Positions 24,832 to 34,401 are shown, counted from the stretch's first letter. The stretch: 50,234 bases of DNA from Streptomyces sp. OfavH-34-F (GCF_022347745.1 NZ_JAKRGC010000015.1:1-50234); one strand, 5' to 3'. The notes: a model not told the origin generated them from the letters alone. Translations and numbers: made by a program.

Positions 24832-25859
24832 TGCCCCTCACCGACAACACCCCCGCCCGGATGCGGTTCACCCCCTTCGCCCCGCTCCCGGACGGCGAAC
24901 TGTGCGAGCGGGCCGGGGGCCGGCTGTGGCTGGACGCGCTCGCGCCCCGCGCCAAGAACACGAAGGGTCCGTTCACCCGCGCCCGCGCGTACGCGCGGAC
25001 CGCCGCAGTGAGCCACCTCGTGATCGAGCCCGGCACCGTCCGGTGCCTGATCGACGAAACCAGCGGCTCCGCCCCGTCCTCGCGCAGCTACGCGACGCAG
25101 CCCCACCCGACGCTCCACGTTCCGGTGCTGGACGAGGGGCAGTGGCGCGACCTCACCGTCATCACCCGCCACCTCGCCGGCCGGTTCGCACGGCTGCCCG
25201 CCGAGGCCGTCCTGGAGGAGGTCGCCGCCACGGGCGCCCGCAACGGCATCCACCTGCTGCCAACCTTCGACCAGTGCCGCACCTCGTGCGGCTGCTCCAG
25301 TCGCAGCGACCTGTGCAAGCACATCGTCACAGTCGTTCTCCAGGCGGCCCGCTGCCTCGACGAGATGCCTCTCGCCCTGCTCCTGCTGCGCGGCCGCTCT
25401 CCCGTCGCCTTCTTCTCCGGGCTCCAGGACTCCGACCACCCCAGCCTCCTTGGCGGGCCGAGCCGGCTGCCGGATCCGCCGGCGGCCTCCGCCCAGACCG
25501 TCTACGACCGGTGGCAGCACGCCGCCCGGCCCCTGCCCCCGGTCCCCGATGCTCCCGAACAGCCGGCCGTACCGGTGCTCCCCGCCGGTGTATTCGAACC
25601 GGGGGTTCTGGCAGGGCTCGCTGCCGGGACCGTCCAGCGGGCCCACTCCCTCCTGCAGTCCCTGACCGGAGCCGAACCCGCGGCAGCGACTCTGCCGGCG
25701 GGGCGACCCGAAGAACCCAGCCGCGCCGACGCCGCACCGGCCCCTCTCCAGCGCGCTGAGATCCCCCTTCAGCAGCGTCTTGCGGAGCTCCAGCAGGCCA
25801 CGGGCCTGACCAGGGCGCAGCTCGCCGAGGCGGTGCGGGACTGGGGTCTCAGCGACTGA
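24831..25859 (+). CDS. SWIM zinc-finger protein paired with the SNF2 ATPase
   Basis: The 342-residue protein carries one SWIM finger CGCSSRSDLCKH (C-x-C-xn-C-x-H) at about 153-164. SWIM fingers bind DNA or protein and often accompany bacterial SNF2 ATPases. The N-terminal part has LWLDALAPRAKNTKGPFTRA; the C-terminal part is Pro/Ala-rich with a closing helix (LAELQQATGLTRAQLAEAVR). It overlaps the helicase by 1 nt and, at its 3' end, the convergent nuclease gene by 11 bp. Confidence 0.88.
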   Translation: MPLTDNTPARMRFTPFAPLPDGELCERAGGRLWLDALAPRAKNTKGPFTRARAYARTAAVSHLVIEPGTVRCLIDETSGSAPSSRSYATQPHPTLHVPVLDEGQWRDLTVITRHLAGRFARLPAEAVLEEVAATGARNGIHLLPTFDQCRTSCGCSSRSDLCKHIVTVVLQAARCLDEMPLALLLLRGRSPVAFFSGLQDSDHPSLLGGPSRLPDPPAASAQTVYDRWQHAARPLPPVPDAPEQPAVPVLPAGVFEPGVLAGLAAGTVQRAHSLLQSLTGAEPAAATLPAGRPEEPSRADAAPAPLQRAEIPLQQRLAELQQATGLTRAQLAEAVRDWGLSD

Positions 25860-28800
25860 CCGGTGCTCCTGGCTGTCCCGGGCCGTTCCAGCCGGGCAGG
25901 GGGTCGCCCGGCGCGGCCAGAATGGCAGCCAGGTGATCGGCGGTGGTGTAGGCGACCTGGGGGTCGGCGAGGAATGCGGCCGTTTCGACGGTACGGGTGA
26001 CGATGAGTGGAACGGCCCTCCAGGCGAGGCGGCTGTCGGCGCCGCACAGGTCTGCGGCGGCGGCCGCGTTGTCGCGGATGACGGCGGTTTTGGCGAGGAG
26101 TTTGTCGATGTAGGGCCCGAACCGCTGGATGCGTTGGAGGAGGTGGTGGATGGCCGTGCCCTGTTCGGGGTTCTTCGCCTCGATGATCCACAGGCGGGCG
26201 GTGGCGGGGTCGGCGATGAGGAGGTCGATCTCTCCGGGAAGGTGGTGGATGCCGTGCTGTGCGGCAGTCTTCTCCAGCAGCCGGGCGCGGTGGGGCAGGC
26301 CGGCGGCGCGGGCGACGTCTTCGATGTCGATTTCGAGCTGCTGGTCGAGAACTCGGCGGTGGCGGCGCAGGGCGTCGCGGACCGGCGCGGGCAGGTCGGG
26401 ATGGGGGAGTCGGCCGTTGTCGAGGTAGGAGCCGTACAGCTCGGCCGAGGTGGTCAGCAGCCAGGGCAGGAGCAGGAGACGGCCGTCGTGCTCGATGAGC
26501 GGATGGGTCATGGTGCGGGCGCGGCGTTCGACCTCGGTGTAGGGGTGGGGTCGGTCTGTGTCGGCGTTACCCGGGTGAAGGCGTAGTCGGTCGACGGCGG
26601 CGGCGAGTTCGGCCTTGGGCAGCTGGGACCACACCGCCGCTTCGGTGGTCAGCTCGGCCGGAGTGACGGTCGCGGTGCCGTCGGGACCGGTGGGCCAGTC
26701 TGCGGCGGTGGAGAGAACGGCACGCAGTGCTGCGAGGCCGAATCCCCAGTGCTGGTGGAGGAGTTGGTCGGCTCGGTGCAGAGGGCTGCCGGTGATCAGG
26801 GTCGGCGCGCTGTACGGCAGCGTTGTGCGCCGGCCGGCGGGGGCGAGCGCGTCAGGTGCGACCGGGTCTGCGGGGGTGTCGCCGCGGGCGCGGACGCGGG
26901 CGAGGAAGTCGGCGTCCCGTGCACGGCCGTGGGCGTCGGCGTCGAAGCCGAGATGAATCAGCACGTCCGCATCGTGCTGGGTGGGCGCATCGTCCCCCTG
27001 GCCGCCATGGTTCTCGTCAGCGGTGAGGGTGACGATGCCGGTGGGGTGGATGGTCAGGTGGAGGTCGTGGAGGCGGCGGGCCGCGGCGACTGCGGTGATG
27101 CCGCAGCGAAGGACGAGCTCGGCGAGCGCAACCAGGTCGGCCACGGCCAGGGTGTCAGGCGGCCGGTTGCCGTTCGGTGGGTGAGCAGTCGCGTGTTGGA
27201 GGAGCAGTTGGAGCGCGGTGGTGACCGTGGCGTACTCGTACTGGCGGCGTCCGGTCTCCTGATCCCAGTTCTCGTCCCAGGGCAGAGCGAGGTTCACCAC
27301 GGCCTCGTGCCTGCGGCGGGTTCGCTGTGCGAGGGCGGCGTTCAGCTGCCGGGCGAGTTCGGGGACGAGGTCGGGCCGGTGGCTGCGGATCTGCTGGTCG
27401 AGCAGGGTCTCCAGAGTGTGCAGGAGCTGGTCGCCGGGGCCGCCGGCCCGGTAGGCGTCGGGGCCGTGCCAGGTGCCGGCGGCAATCCGGGCGTCGCGGA
27501 CGGCGCCGGCCACGATCCGAAGGGCGCGTACGTGCACGTGAGGCGAGCGCGGCAGACCGAAGGCCGGTGTGGCGGGAGGCTGGGTGGTGGGGCCGGTGAA
27601 CAGCCGCAGCACGGGCAGGGCCGCATCCCAGGCGGTGGTGAACTCCAGCCGGCCGATGCCGGGCGGGGCTGAGCGACCGGCGCGGACGGTGGTGGTGAGG
27701 TGATGCAGCAGTTGGCCGAGAAGCTGGTGGCCCGGGCGCCCGTCGCCGGTGAACCCGGCGATCAGCACACGGTCGAGCACAAGGCCTATCCGGGCGGTGT
27801 CCGCATCGGCGCAGACGTGCACCGGCCACCGCTCCCCCGCACCGCTCCCCCCGTCCTCGGGGCCCGGCCCCTGAGCGGGCCCGGCTGGTTCGGCCCACTC
27901 GTAGGAGGGCGGGGTCTCGGTGATCTGGATGGTCAGCGGGGCTCCGTCGGGAAGGGTGGTGTGGGCTGCCAGGACCGGATGTGGGGCAAGGGTGGAACGG
28001 ATGCTGTCGGCGAGCGCGGCCATGGATGGCGCGTCCAGGAGGGTGCCCGGCTCGGGGCAGGGGGCGGCCTGGACCACCAGAGGCGGTGCAGTGCTGACCC
28101 GGACCAGCATCCCCCCGCCCCCGGCAGAGGTGTCGCCGGGCTCCAGCAGGTCTGCGTACGGGCCGGCCGCCCCAGGATCGGGTTCGGTCAGCCGTGCGAA
28201 GCGCCAGTCCAGGGATGTGGGGAGCCCGGCGGCGGCCAGCACATCATCGACCCGTGCCCAGTCGGCGGCGCGCTGCCAGGACATGTCGTGTCCGGCAGCC
28301 GGGACGACGGCCACCTCGGGGCGGTACGGGCCGGGGAGCAGGAGGGTGCCGTCGCGGTGCCACTTCTTCCAGGCGTCGAGCGGCTCGTGACAGGCGATCG
28401 CGTCCACGCCCGGGTGCGCGGTCAGCTCTGCGACGAACAGGGCCAGCAGAGACGGGTCGCCTTGGGCATCGGCCAGGACCTCGGCGAGTTCCTCGACGTG
28501 CAGGTAGGCGGTGTCGGTGATCACCTCGGGCCCCAGAGTCTCCGGCCCGCCGTAAACGACCAGCCGGCCCCTGCCCTCTCCGGCCGGGGGCAGGATGGTG
28601 CGGGCCTCCTCGATCCGGACCGGCAGACCGCCGGGAAGCCCGGATACGACCGCGGTGTCGTAGCGGAGGCTGTCGGAACCGATCACTTCGACCGGCTCGG
28701 GGTGCACCGGGGCGTGGGTGAGACCGAGCAGTTGGGCGGCGCGGTCGACGGTGAGCTTGTGCAACAGCTGCTGCGCGGCGCCCGCGTCGGGCAGGTCAGT

Positions 28801-29619
28801 GGTCAGTCCGGCGGCGGCCGCGGCGAGGGTGTCCAGTGCGGCGGAGACCGGGACGAGACGGTGGCGGCCGTATGCGCGGACGGCGAGGACCGGTCCGAGC
28901 AGCGGGGTGCCCGGGTGGTAGCGCAGCGGCATCCGGTGCAGGTCGGCGGTCAGCCAGGCAAGGGCCCGCCGGGCTCGTTCCGGTTCCCGGCATCGGCCGG
29001 CCAGAACTTCTGGGTCCAAGTCGGCGAGCGCTCGTGCCGCGGCCACCTCGGCGGGCAGGACGCCGCACGCGAAGCCGTCCGCGCGTTGGTCGCCTTCGGG
29101 CCGGGGCCACGCCGGAGCGAGCGCTTGGACGACGTGGTCGGTGTAGTGCAGTACCAGCTCCAGTACGTCGGTGAGGGTGAACCCGCGGATCGCGGCGAGC
29201 TGGTCGTCGACGGCGAGCGCGGTTGTACGGATCTGCCGCAGCACGATCAGGGGGTGGTCGAGCTCGCCGGGGTGGACCAGCAGTCTCCGGCCGGCGACCT
29301 CGAAGCGCACCAGGGCGCGCGGGTCGCGCGGCTCTGCCTCGGTCATAGTCATCCGCCCCGGTGCCGCGCGCATGGCGGCCTCGACCAGCCTCGGCAGGTC
29401 CTGAGCGTCGGCCTCGATTCCTGGATGCGCCGTCCCGCGCAGCACCCGTGTCCACAGCAGGAGCAGGTGGTCGTGGAAGCGGGCGCAGTTTGGGGAGGCG
29501 AGCGCCGCGTCCAGCAGAGTCAGCAGCGAGGTGGTCGAGTACCGTCGCAGCACCTGGTCGACGGGCTTCCACCGCACCGCCCGCAGCTGCCCGGACGTGG
29601 GCCGCTCCACCGTCGTCAT
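25849..29619 (-). CDS. 1256-residue protein with C-terminal PD-(D/E)XK nuclease motif
   Basis: The C-terminal domain has LPGEIDLLIADP...LWIIEAKNPEQG (about 1125-1155), a clear restriction-endonuclease-fold core with catalytic D and E-x-K. The preceding region (MTHPLIEHDGRLLLLPWLLT, then RVLDQQLEIDIEDVA) resembles the helical linker seen before such nuclease domains. The first ~1000 residues are unrecognised, mixed helical, with no Walker motif. The ATG at 29619 is preceded by GAGGGG. Convergent with and 3'-overlapping the SNF2/SWIM operon, it is probably a functional third component, with the helicase delivering DNA to the nuclease. Confidence 0.82.
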   Translation of the reverse strand: MTTVERPTSGQLRAVRWKPVDQVLRRYSTTSLLTLLDAALASPNCARFHDHLLLLWTRVLRGTAHPGIEADAQDLPRLVEAAMRAAPGRMTMTEAEPRDPRALVRFEVAGRRLLVHPGELDHPLIVLRQIRTTALAVDDQLAAIRGFTLTDVLELVLHYTDHVVQALAPAWPRPEGDQRADGFACGVLPAEVAAARALADLDPEVLAGRCREPERARRALAWLTADLHRMPLRYHPGTPLLGPVLAVRAYGRHRLVPVSAALDTLAAAAAGLTTDLPDAGAAQQLLHKLTVDRAAQLLGLTHAPVHPEPVEVIGSDSLRYDTAVVSGLPGGLPVRIEEARTILPPAGEGRGRLVVYGGPETLGPEVITDTAYLHVEELAEVLADAQGDPSLLALFVAELTAHPGVDAIACHEPLDAWKKWHRDGTLLLPGPYRPEVAVVPAAGHDMSWQRAADWARVDDVLAAAGLPTSLDWRFARLTEPDPGAAGPYADLLEPGDTSAGGGGMLVRVSTAPPLVVQAAPCPEPGTLLDAPSMAALADSIRSTLAPHPVLAAHTTLPDGAPLTIQITETPPSYEWAEPAGPAQGPGPEDGGSGAGERWPVHVCADADTARIGLVLDRVLIAGFTGDGRPGHQLLGQLLHHLTTTVRAGRSAPPGIGRLEFTTAWDAALPVLRLFTGPTTQPPATPAFGLPRSPHVHVRALRIVAGAVRDARIAAGTWHGPDAYRAGGPGDQLLHTLETLLDQQIRSHRPDLVPELARQLNAALAQRTRRRHEAVVNLALPWDENWDQETGRRQYEYATVTTALQLLLQHATAHPPNGNRPPDTLAVADLVALAELVLRCGITAVAAARRLHDLHLTIHPTGIVTLTADENHGGQGDDAPTQHDADVLIHLGFDADAHGRARDADFLARVRARGDTPADPVAPDALAPAGRRTTLPYSAPTLITGSPLHRADQLLHQHWGFGLAALRAVLSTAADWPTGPDGTATVTPAELTTEAAVWSQLPKAELAAAVDRLRLHPGNADTDRPHPYTEVERRARTMTHPLIEHDGRLLLLPWLLTTSAELYGSYLDNGRLPHPDLPAPVRDALRRHRRVLDQQLEIDIEDVARAAGLPHRARLLEKTAAQHGIHHLPGEIDLLIADPATARLWIIEAKNPEQGTAIHHLLQRIQRFGPYIDKLLAKTAVIRDNAAAAADLCGADSRLAWRAVPLIVTRTVETAAFLADPQVAYTTADHLAAILAAPGDPLPGWNGPGQPGAPVSR

Positions 29620-29784
29620 CGCATCCCCTCACATTCAAGGCTGGTCTGGTGCTGATCGTGGCAGGAACAAGGTCCGGGCGTCGGACGTTTCGGGCGACAG
29701 CGCCTACCCGGGTCCATGCACCTCCTCGTCCCCGTCGTTCTGCTCCCGCGCGCCCGATGTGAGGTGGCCGGTGAGAATCAGCAG

Positions 29785-29850
29785 GTGCGCCTGTCCCCTC
29801 CTCTGGAACCGATGCTCGCCCGGTCCGTCACCGCACTGCCGGCGGCCGGG
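29785..29850 (+). pseudogene. N-terminal fragment resembling ATP-dependent DNA ligase
   Basis: VRLSPPLEPMLARSVTALPA is the usual opening of LigC/D-type ATP-dependent ligases ('PP..PMLA.....LP'). The expected adenylation motif (KxDG) does not follow, and the frame soon loses coding character, so only the N-terminus survives. Confidence 0.4.
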
Positions 29851-30244
29851 TCCGAGGGCCGCTGGGAGCACGCCGCGGACCAGCGCGAGAAAGAGGAAGC
29901 CGCGGCGTTCGACCGGCGGCAGACCCATCTGGACGGCGTTCCCCCGGCGAGCCGGAAAGTCCGGCGGAGGCCGACCTCACCTCGGCCGAGGCCGCCACGG
30001 ACGAACCCAGCGTCGACCCGGATGCCGCGGCCGGCCCGGCGCGCGCACGTGAACACCGTCCTGGACTGGGCGTCAGGGCCCGCGACAACCGTCCCACCGT
30101 GCGGACCCGTAACTGTTCGGGGCGCTGTGTGACTTCTTCACCCGGGCCATCGATCTCCCGGCCAGATGGACCCCGGCGACGGACAGCGCCACGCCAGCGA
30201 CCCCTCACGGGCACTGTCCACCTGCTTGTCCAGCACTTGGAGGA

Positions 30245-30445
30245 GGCCTGGACCTGGAGGACCTGCCCGAGCTGGAGTTGCCGCAGACGTGGGTGGCGCC
30301 GGTCGGTGACGCGGTGGCCGAGTGCGTCGCCCAGGCGCTGCGCTCCAGCCGCTGGTTCACGGCCGCCGCCTCCATACCGGGCCCGGTCGGTCGGCAGGTC
30401 GGGTTCCTCACTGTGTTCGGCGGGAGAGGCTCTCCGCCTGGGTGA
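30245..30445 (+). pseudogene. Unidentified coding remnant
   Basis: One frame reads GLDLEDLPELELPQTWVAPV, then GDAVAECVAQALRSSRWFTA, with coding-like third positions up to a TGA at 30443. There is no start codon at its upstream edge. The family is not recognised. Confidence 0.3.
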
Positions 30446-30553
30446 CGTGTCCGGGGACGGCGCGCAGGGGTAGGGGCTGAAGGGACTCAGTGCGGCAACT
30501 TCCGCAGTGCGCATCCGGCGCCTGGAGACCCGGTTCGGCGGTCGGACCGTCCG

Positions 30554-30720
30554 CTACTGGTCGTAGACCCACCCGTGGCCGATCCGTCGGCACCGGCGTG
30601 TAGAGCCGGCCGTTCGGATGGTCGATCTCTTGGTGGATCAGCCGGGCGAGGCTGCGCTCGTGTACTTCACGGTGACCGGCCTCGATGCCACCGAGGTACT
30701 GCCGGCCGCGGTCGCGGGGC
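30554..30720 (-). pseudogene. Peptide deformylase-like fragment, frameshifted
   Basis: The minus strand encodes VHERSLARLIHQEIDHPNGRLYT. This contains the metal-binding HxxDH of deformylases (usually HEIDHLxG). Just after, another frame gives IGHGWVYDQ and a TAG, resembling the normal C-terminus and indicating a frameshift. The N-terminal half with the GxGxAAxQ and EGCLS motifs is missing, so the product cannot be active. Confidence 0.55.
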
Positions 30721-31146
30721 AGGTGCGCGGCCAGCGAGGCGGTGACCGCGTTCGCAGTCAAGTGGCGAAGCCGTCGCCCCGCCGCCCGGCCTCAGGCCGG
30801 GCGGCGCTGGCCGACCTTCTTGCCGGGGTGCGCCACGGGGTCCTGAGCGGGGCCTGACCTGCCGGAACCGGTTGATCCCGTGGCCGGTGCAAGGCCGGCC
30901 GGGCCAGCACGACGCTCGCGGTGACGCCCCCGGCCCGCCGTGACGCTGCCGGACGCCCCTGTGTCATGCTGCCCCACCCCGGCGCTGACGTGCAGTTTCC
31001 TCCCTCAGCTCCTGACCGTGCGTACGCTGGTGACGCTCCGATGCCCCATCTCTCCGGTCCTTCTCTTTTTCTTCCCTCTTCTCGTTTCAGAGAGATGAGG
31101 CTTGAGAGCGTCATTGCGTCATTGCTATGCCGGGATAGTGCGAAAG

Positions 31147-31595
31147 ATGCAGGTCATTGCGGGTGCTGGCGGGAGTCGCGGTGCGTCATGGGCAGCGTCA
31201 GAACTGCGTCACCGGCAGCGCCGCCGCCTGCCGTTGGGCCAGGGCTGGAACCGTCGGTTCGAGGCGGCCGATTCGGTCCGGGAGTTCCGCTGGGCCAAGG
31301 GCGGGGAGGGTTTCGCCGGTCTGTACTACTCGGTCACGGTGGGCGCCCATGTGGGCTACAACTCGTGGCTGGAGCGGATCGGCTGATCCTGCTGGGCCGC
31401 GATCCCGAAGTGGTCGGGAACGCGTCGCAGCCGTTCTGGCTGCACTGGCACGACGGGAAGCGGCGGCGCCGGCATGCGCCCGACTTGTTCGTGCGGCTGT
31501 CAAACGGCCGGGGCCGGGTCGTGGACGTGCGGGCCGGCGACCAGATCGACCGGGGCGGCCGCCGAGACCTTCACCGCACGCCTCGCGTGCGGTGA
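31147..31595 (+). pseudogene. TnsA-like transposase endonuclease, frameshifted
   Basis: The first frame gives FRWAKGGEGFAGLYYSVTVG then AHVGYNSWLER and stops. The second frame, entered near 31377, continues DRLILLGRDPEVVGNASQPF, WLHWHDGKRRRRHAPDLFVR and VVDVRAGDQI. Joined, they match the catalytic domain of TnsA-like (Tn7/Tn5053-type) endonucleases common in Streptomyces. Restoring one missing G where CGGATCGG should read CGGGATCGG would fuse the frames. The C-terminal part is also disrupted. No TnsB, TnsC or TniQ gene is visible. Confidence 0.72.
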
Positions 31596-31947
31596 ATTGC
31601 CTCGAGCCCTTCTACCTGCGTGCCTACTTCTGCGACCCTCCCATGACGGCCGGCCCCGTCAGCTGGTCCCGCCTCGCCGCCGCGACCGGACGGGACCTCT
31701 TCGAACTCCAGGGCGTCCTCGGACGCAGACCACCGCCGCCAGACCTCCCGCTCTGCGAGTCCTGCGGCCGCCCGCCCCGGGCGAACGTCGAGGCCGGCCC
31801 GCGGTCAGCCCACGTAGTGCCTGTTCACCCCGCTGCCACGGCCGGAACGTTCGTGCACAACAAGCCGAGCTGGCCCTCTATGAGAACCCGGACGCGATCG
31901 AGGACGACGTTCCCGAAGCGCACCACAACGCGGCATTGACAGCATGA
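31596..31947 (+). pseudogene. Frameshifted zinc-ribbon protein
   Basis: One frame reads SWSRLAAATGRDLFELQGVL...LPLCESCGRPPR. Near 31780 the coding bias jumps to another frame: RGRPAVSPRSACSPRCHGRN, then VRAQQAELALYENPDAIEDD and a TGA at 31945. Together they make a CxxC...CxxxC ribbon protein with one indel. A zinc-ribbon gene beside a TnsA-like remnant may belong to the same lost element. Confidence 0.5.
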
Positions 31948-31971
31948 CGCTGTGTCTCGATTCTTCGGGCT

Positions 31972-32421
31972 ATGACGAATCCTCAGCACGCCCGCGCGGT
32001 TCCCGGTGTCCTTGGTGACGACCAGGCCGCCGCGCTGGCCCGCCTGCTCGACCGCCATGGCGCCACACTCGACGACGAGCGCCGACACCGGGCGAATGCG
32101 AGCATCCCCGTCGCCCTGCAAGCGGTCATCACTGCCCAGGCCCGCCACATCCTGCAGCGAGAACCGGTCCACCGCGCCGATGAGTCCGATGTCCTTGACG
32201 CCCTGTCCCTCATCCGCGCAGCGCGCGAGGACATCGACCAGGCCGAGGCCGCACTCCTTCTCGCCGCCCGGACAGAAGCCGCCGACGGCAAGCCCCTGCT
32301 GACCTTCCGCAGGATCGCCACTGCACTCGACCTGGAGTCCGAACAAGCCGCCCAGGGTCGTTACCTACGCCGAGTTGGCCGGCCGAACGCCTCCGCCGCC
32401 CGACTCGGCGAACCCTCCTGA
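31972..32421 (+). CDS. Small HTH-like protein
   Basis: The 149-residue protein is helical. Its last third (DALSLIRAAREDIDQAEAAL, LLTFRRIATALDLESEQAAQ, GRYLRRVG) matches a streptomycete HTH pattern 'WRxIAxxLGLxSxQAAxxRYxRL', suggesting DNA binding. It follows the frameshifted remnants closely. No ribosome site is seen, so it may be leaderless. The function is unknown. Confidence 0.65.
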   Translation: MTNPQHARAVPGVLGDDQAAALARLLDRHGATLDDERRHRANASIPVALQAVITAQARHILQREPVHRADESDVLDALSLIRAAREDIDQAEAALLLAARTEAADGKPLLTFRRIATALDLESEQAAQGRYLRRVGRPNASAARLGEPS

Positions 32422-32491
32422 CACACGGGCGGTCTCAAGCGAGGCGGTCGACCTCACCTGGCAAACGGTCAAGATCACCTGTCAGAGGTCA

Positions 32492-32527
32492 ACCACCCAC
32501 CGTTCCGGGCGGGCAGCGGTGGGTGGT
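32492..32527. terminator. 11-bp inverted repeat in the gap before the replication operon end
   Basis: CCACCCACCG (32493-32502) pairs with CGGTGGGTGG (32517-32526), extended by one A-T pair, across a 14-nt loop. It lies 71 bp after the HTH-like gene and about 260 bp after the leftward ATPase gene, so it may stop either. The rest of 32422-32784 shows no gene. Confidence 0.45.
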
Positions 32528-32784
32528 GATCGGCGCGTGCGCCGCCAGCGGCGGCGCGGACGTGTCGGAGTGGTGGCGCGCCGCGCGGTCCGTTCCCGGA
32601 CCGGTTGTGAGCGTCACGGTTCGGCCGCTTCTCACCGGTGTCCCGACGGAAGAGGGGATCGCACCGGCCCGTGTGACGTCTGGTGCGCTGTGTCCGGGCG
32701 TGGTGGCGGCCCGCGCGTCAGGGGCGGGTTCGGCAGCGGTGTGGGGTCTGGGCGGCGCAGGCCGGGGCGGTCAGGGGGCGTGGG

Positions 32785-34401
32785 TCAGGCAGGTGGTCCG
32801 GAGCCGGGGTGTCGGGTGATGAGGAAGCCGCGGGCGATGCTGGTGCGTTGCAACTTGCGGATGTCGATCCCGTGTTGGCGCAGGACCGGTGCGAGGGAGG
32901 TGAGGCGGGCGGAGAGCCGGGCGGTGGTCTTGGGCCAGTTGTCCGGGATCGCGCCGGGTGGTCGGAGCGCCTCGTCGATCTGGGCGGCCGTCGCCTGCCA
33001 CTGGGTGGTGGTGGCGGTGGCGGACCAGCGGGTGAGGGCGGTGGCGACCGGGTCGGCGTCGATGACGTCGTCGGTGACCGAGTGCTGGGCGCGGGTGTAG
33101 GTGTCCAGGGTGTCCCAGCCGGTGACGGCGTCCAGCGCCCACAGCATCTCCGCCCAGTCGGCCATCCGCGGCTTTCGGGTGAGCTGTTCGGCGGCGTCGG
33201 GCAGGCGGGCCCACACCGCGGCCGCCAGGTCGACCAGGCCGCCGAGGATGCGGCCGTGGGCGGCGCGGTAGCGGCGCCACAGGTCGTGTTCGCTGCGCCG
33301 GGCCTTGGGGTCGATGGCCTCCATGGTGAAGGGGAGCAGGCGGTCGCCGAGGTCGGCCTGGAGGGCTCCGACATCAATGGCGGTGAGCAGGACGGGGCGC
33401 TTGTAGGCCCAGGAGGTGACGTCGCCGTCGGTGTACATTTCCCTCTTCGCGACGGCGGCCCCGGTGGAGGCCCGGCACAGGAAGTCCGACAGCCACTGGG
33501 GAATGCCGGCGAGATTGTCCAGGCCCATGGTCCATCCCGCGGAGGCGGTCACCATGGCGTCGTCCTCGCTGCGGGGGACGCTGCGGACCTCGGCGCGGAT
33601 CCCGTCCAGGACGCGCAGCATCTGCCGGGCCGTCGTGGTCTTGGCGGTGCCGGGCTCGCCGTTGAGGTAGCCGGTGGGGCGCGGCATGTCGGGGCGCAGC
33701 CCGGCGAGCAGCCACGCGACGGCCATCCGCCAGGAAGGCTCGGTGAGCGCGGACAGCTCGCGCAGCAGCCCGAGCCCGGCCCGCCAGCCGCCCGGATCGC
33801 GTTCGGGAATCGGTAGTTCGCCGGTCAGGTTGGTACGCCGCCACAGAGGTCCCTCGCCGACGGGCGGGGTGGTCACCGACCAGGTGTCCGGCTCGATCAG
33901 CACGCTGAGCCCGTCGGAGCGGCCCAGGTCGAGCCAGGTCGCCTGCTCGTCGGCCGGGTCGGCGGCGATCCGCAGGCAGACCGGCCGTTCCTCGGCGTCC
34001 AGGGCGAGGGCGTCCATGGAGGCGATCGCGTCGGTCAGGCACCCCTGGGACGGAGCCCGGCCGGTCGCCAGCACGTACGAGCGGTTGAGGAGCTGTCGAA
34101 GGGAGCCGGTGCCGCTGAAGCCACCGTTAGCGCGCAGCGGGCGGGCGATCGGCGGTCCGGCGGCGGGGACGGCGTACGCGGTCTGGTCGTGGCGCACCAG
34201 GTGGTACTCGTCCATGCCCAGGTGCAGCAGGATGTCGGCCTGCGAGAGCTTCGGCCCGCGCTCGGCGCGCTGCTGCGGCTCGTCCGGCGCCGCGTCACCC
34301 GTCGGGGACGATTCCGCCGCTTCGCCGGTCCGCCGACCCGCGGGGCGGGGTTCGGTGGCCGGGAAGGGCGGCGGGAGACGGGTGGTGAAGGGGTGGTTCA
34401 T
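32785..34401 (-). CDS. P-loop ATPase of the replication operon (primase-associated helicase-like)
   Basis: The 538-residue protein has Walker A GYLNGEPGTAKTTTARQML (about 248-266). Downstream, WTMGLDNLAGIPQWLSDFLC corresponds to Walker B/sensor positions, and KRPVLLTAIDVGALQADLGD follows. This layout resembles the ATPases that follow Prim-Pol genes in actinobacterial plasmids and integrative elements and act as replicative helicase or loader. The N-terminal 60 residues are disordered. The ATG sits in the Prim-Pol stop (ATGA). It is the last gene of a three-gene operon. Confidence 0.75.
   Translation of the reverse strand: MNHPFTTRLPPPFPATEPRPAGRRTGEAAESSPTGDAAPDEPQQRAERGPKLSQADILLHLGMDEYHLVRHDQTAYAVPAAGPPIARPLRANGGFSGTGSLRQLLNRSYVLATGRAPSQGCLTDAIASMDALALDAEERPVCLRIAADPADEQATWLDLGRSDGLSVLIEPDTWSVTTPPVGEGPLWRRTNLTGELPIPERDPGGWRAGLGLLRELSALTEPSWRMAVAWLLAGLRPDMPRPTGYLNGEPGTAKTTTARQMLRVLDGIRAEVRSVPRSEDDAMVTASAGWTMGLDNLAGIPQWLSDFLCRASTGAAVAKREMYTDGDVTSWAYKRPVLLTAIDVGALQADLGDRLLPFTMEAIDPKARRSEHDLWRRYRAAHGRILGGLVDLAAAVWARLPDAAEQLTRKPRMADWAEMLWALDAVTGWDTLDTYTRAQHSVTDDVIDADPVATALTRWSATATTTQWQATAAQIDEALRPPGAIPDNWPKTTARLSARLTSLAPVLRQHGIDIRKLQRTSIARGFLITRHPGSGPPA

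Noticed and set aside
27700..29655. 651-residue plus-strand frame
   Set aside because: Antisense of the 1256-residue nuclease protein; no domain.
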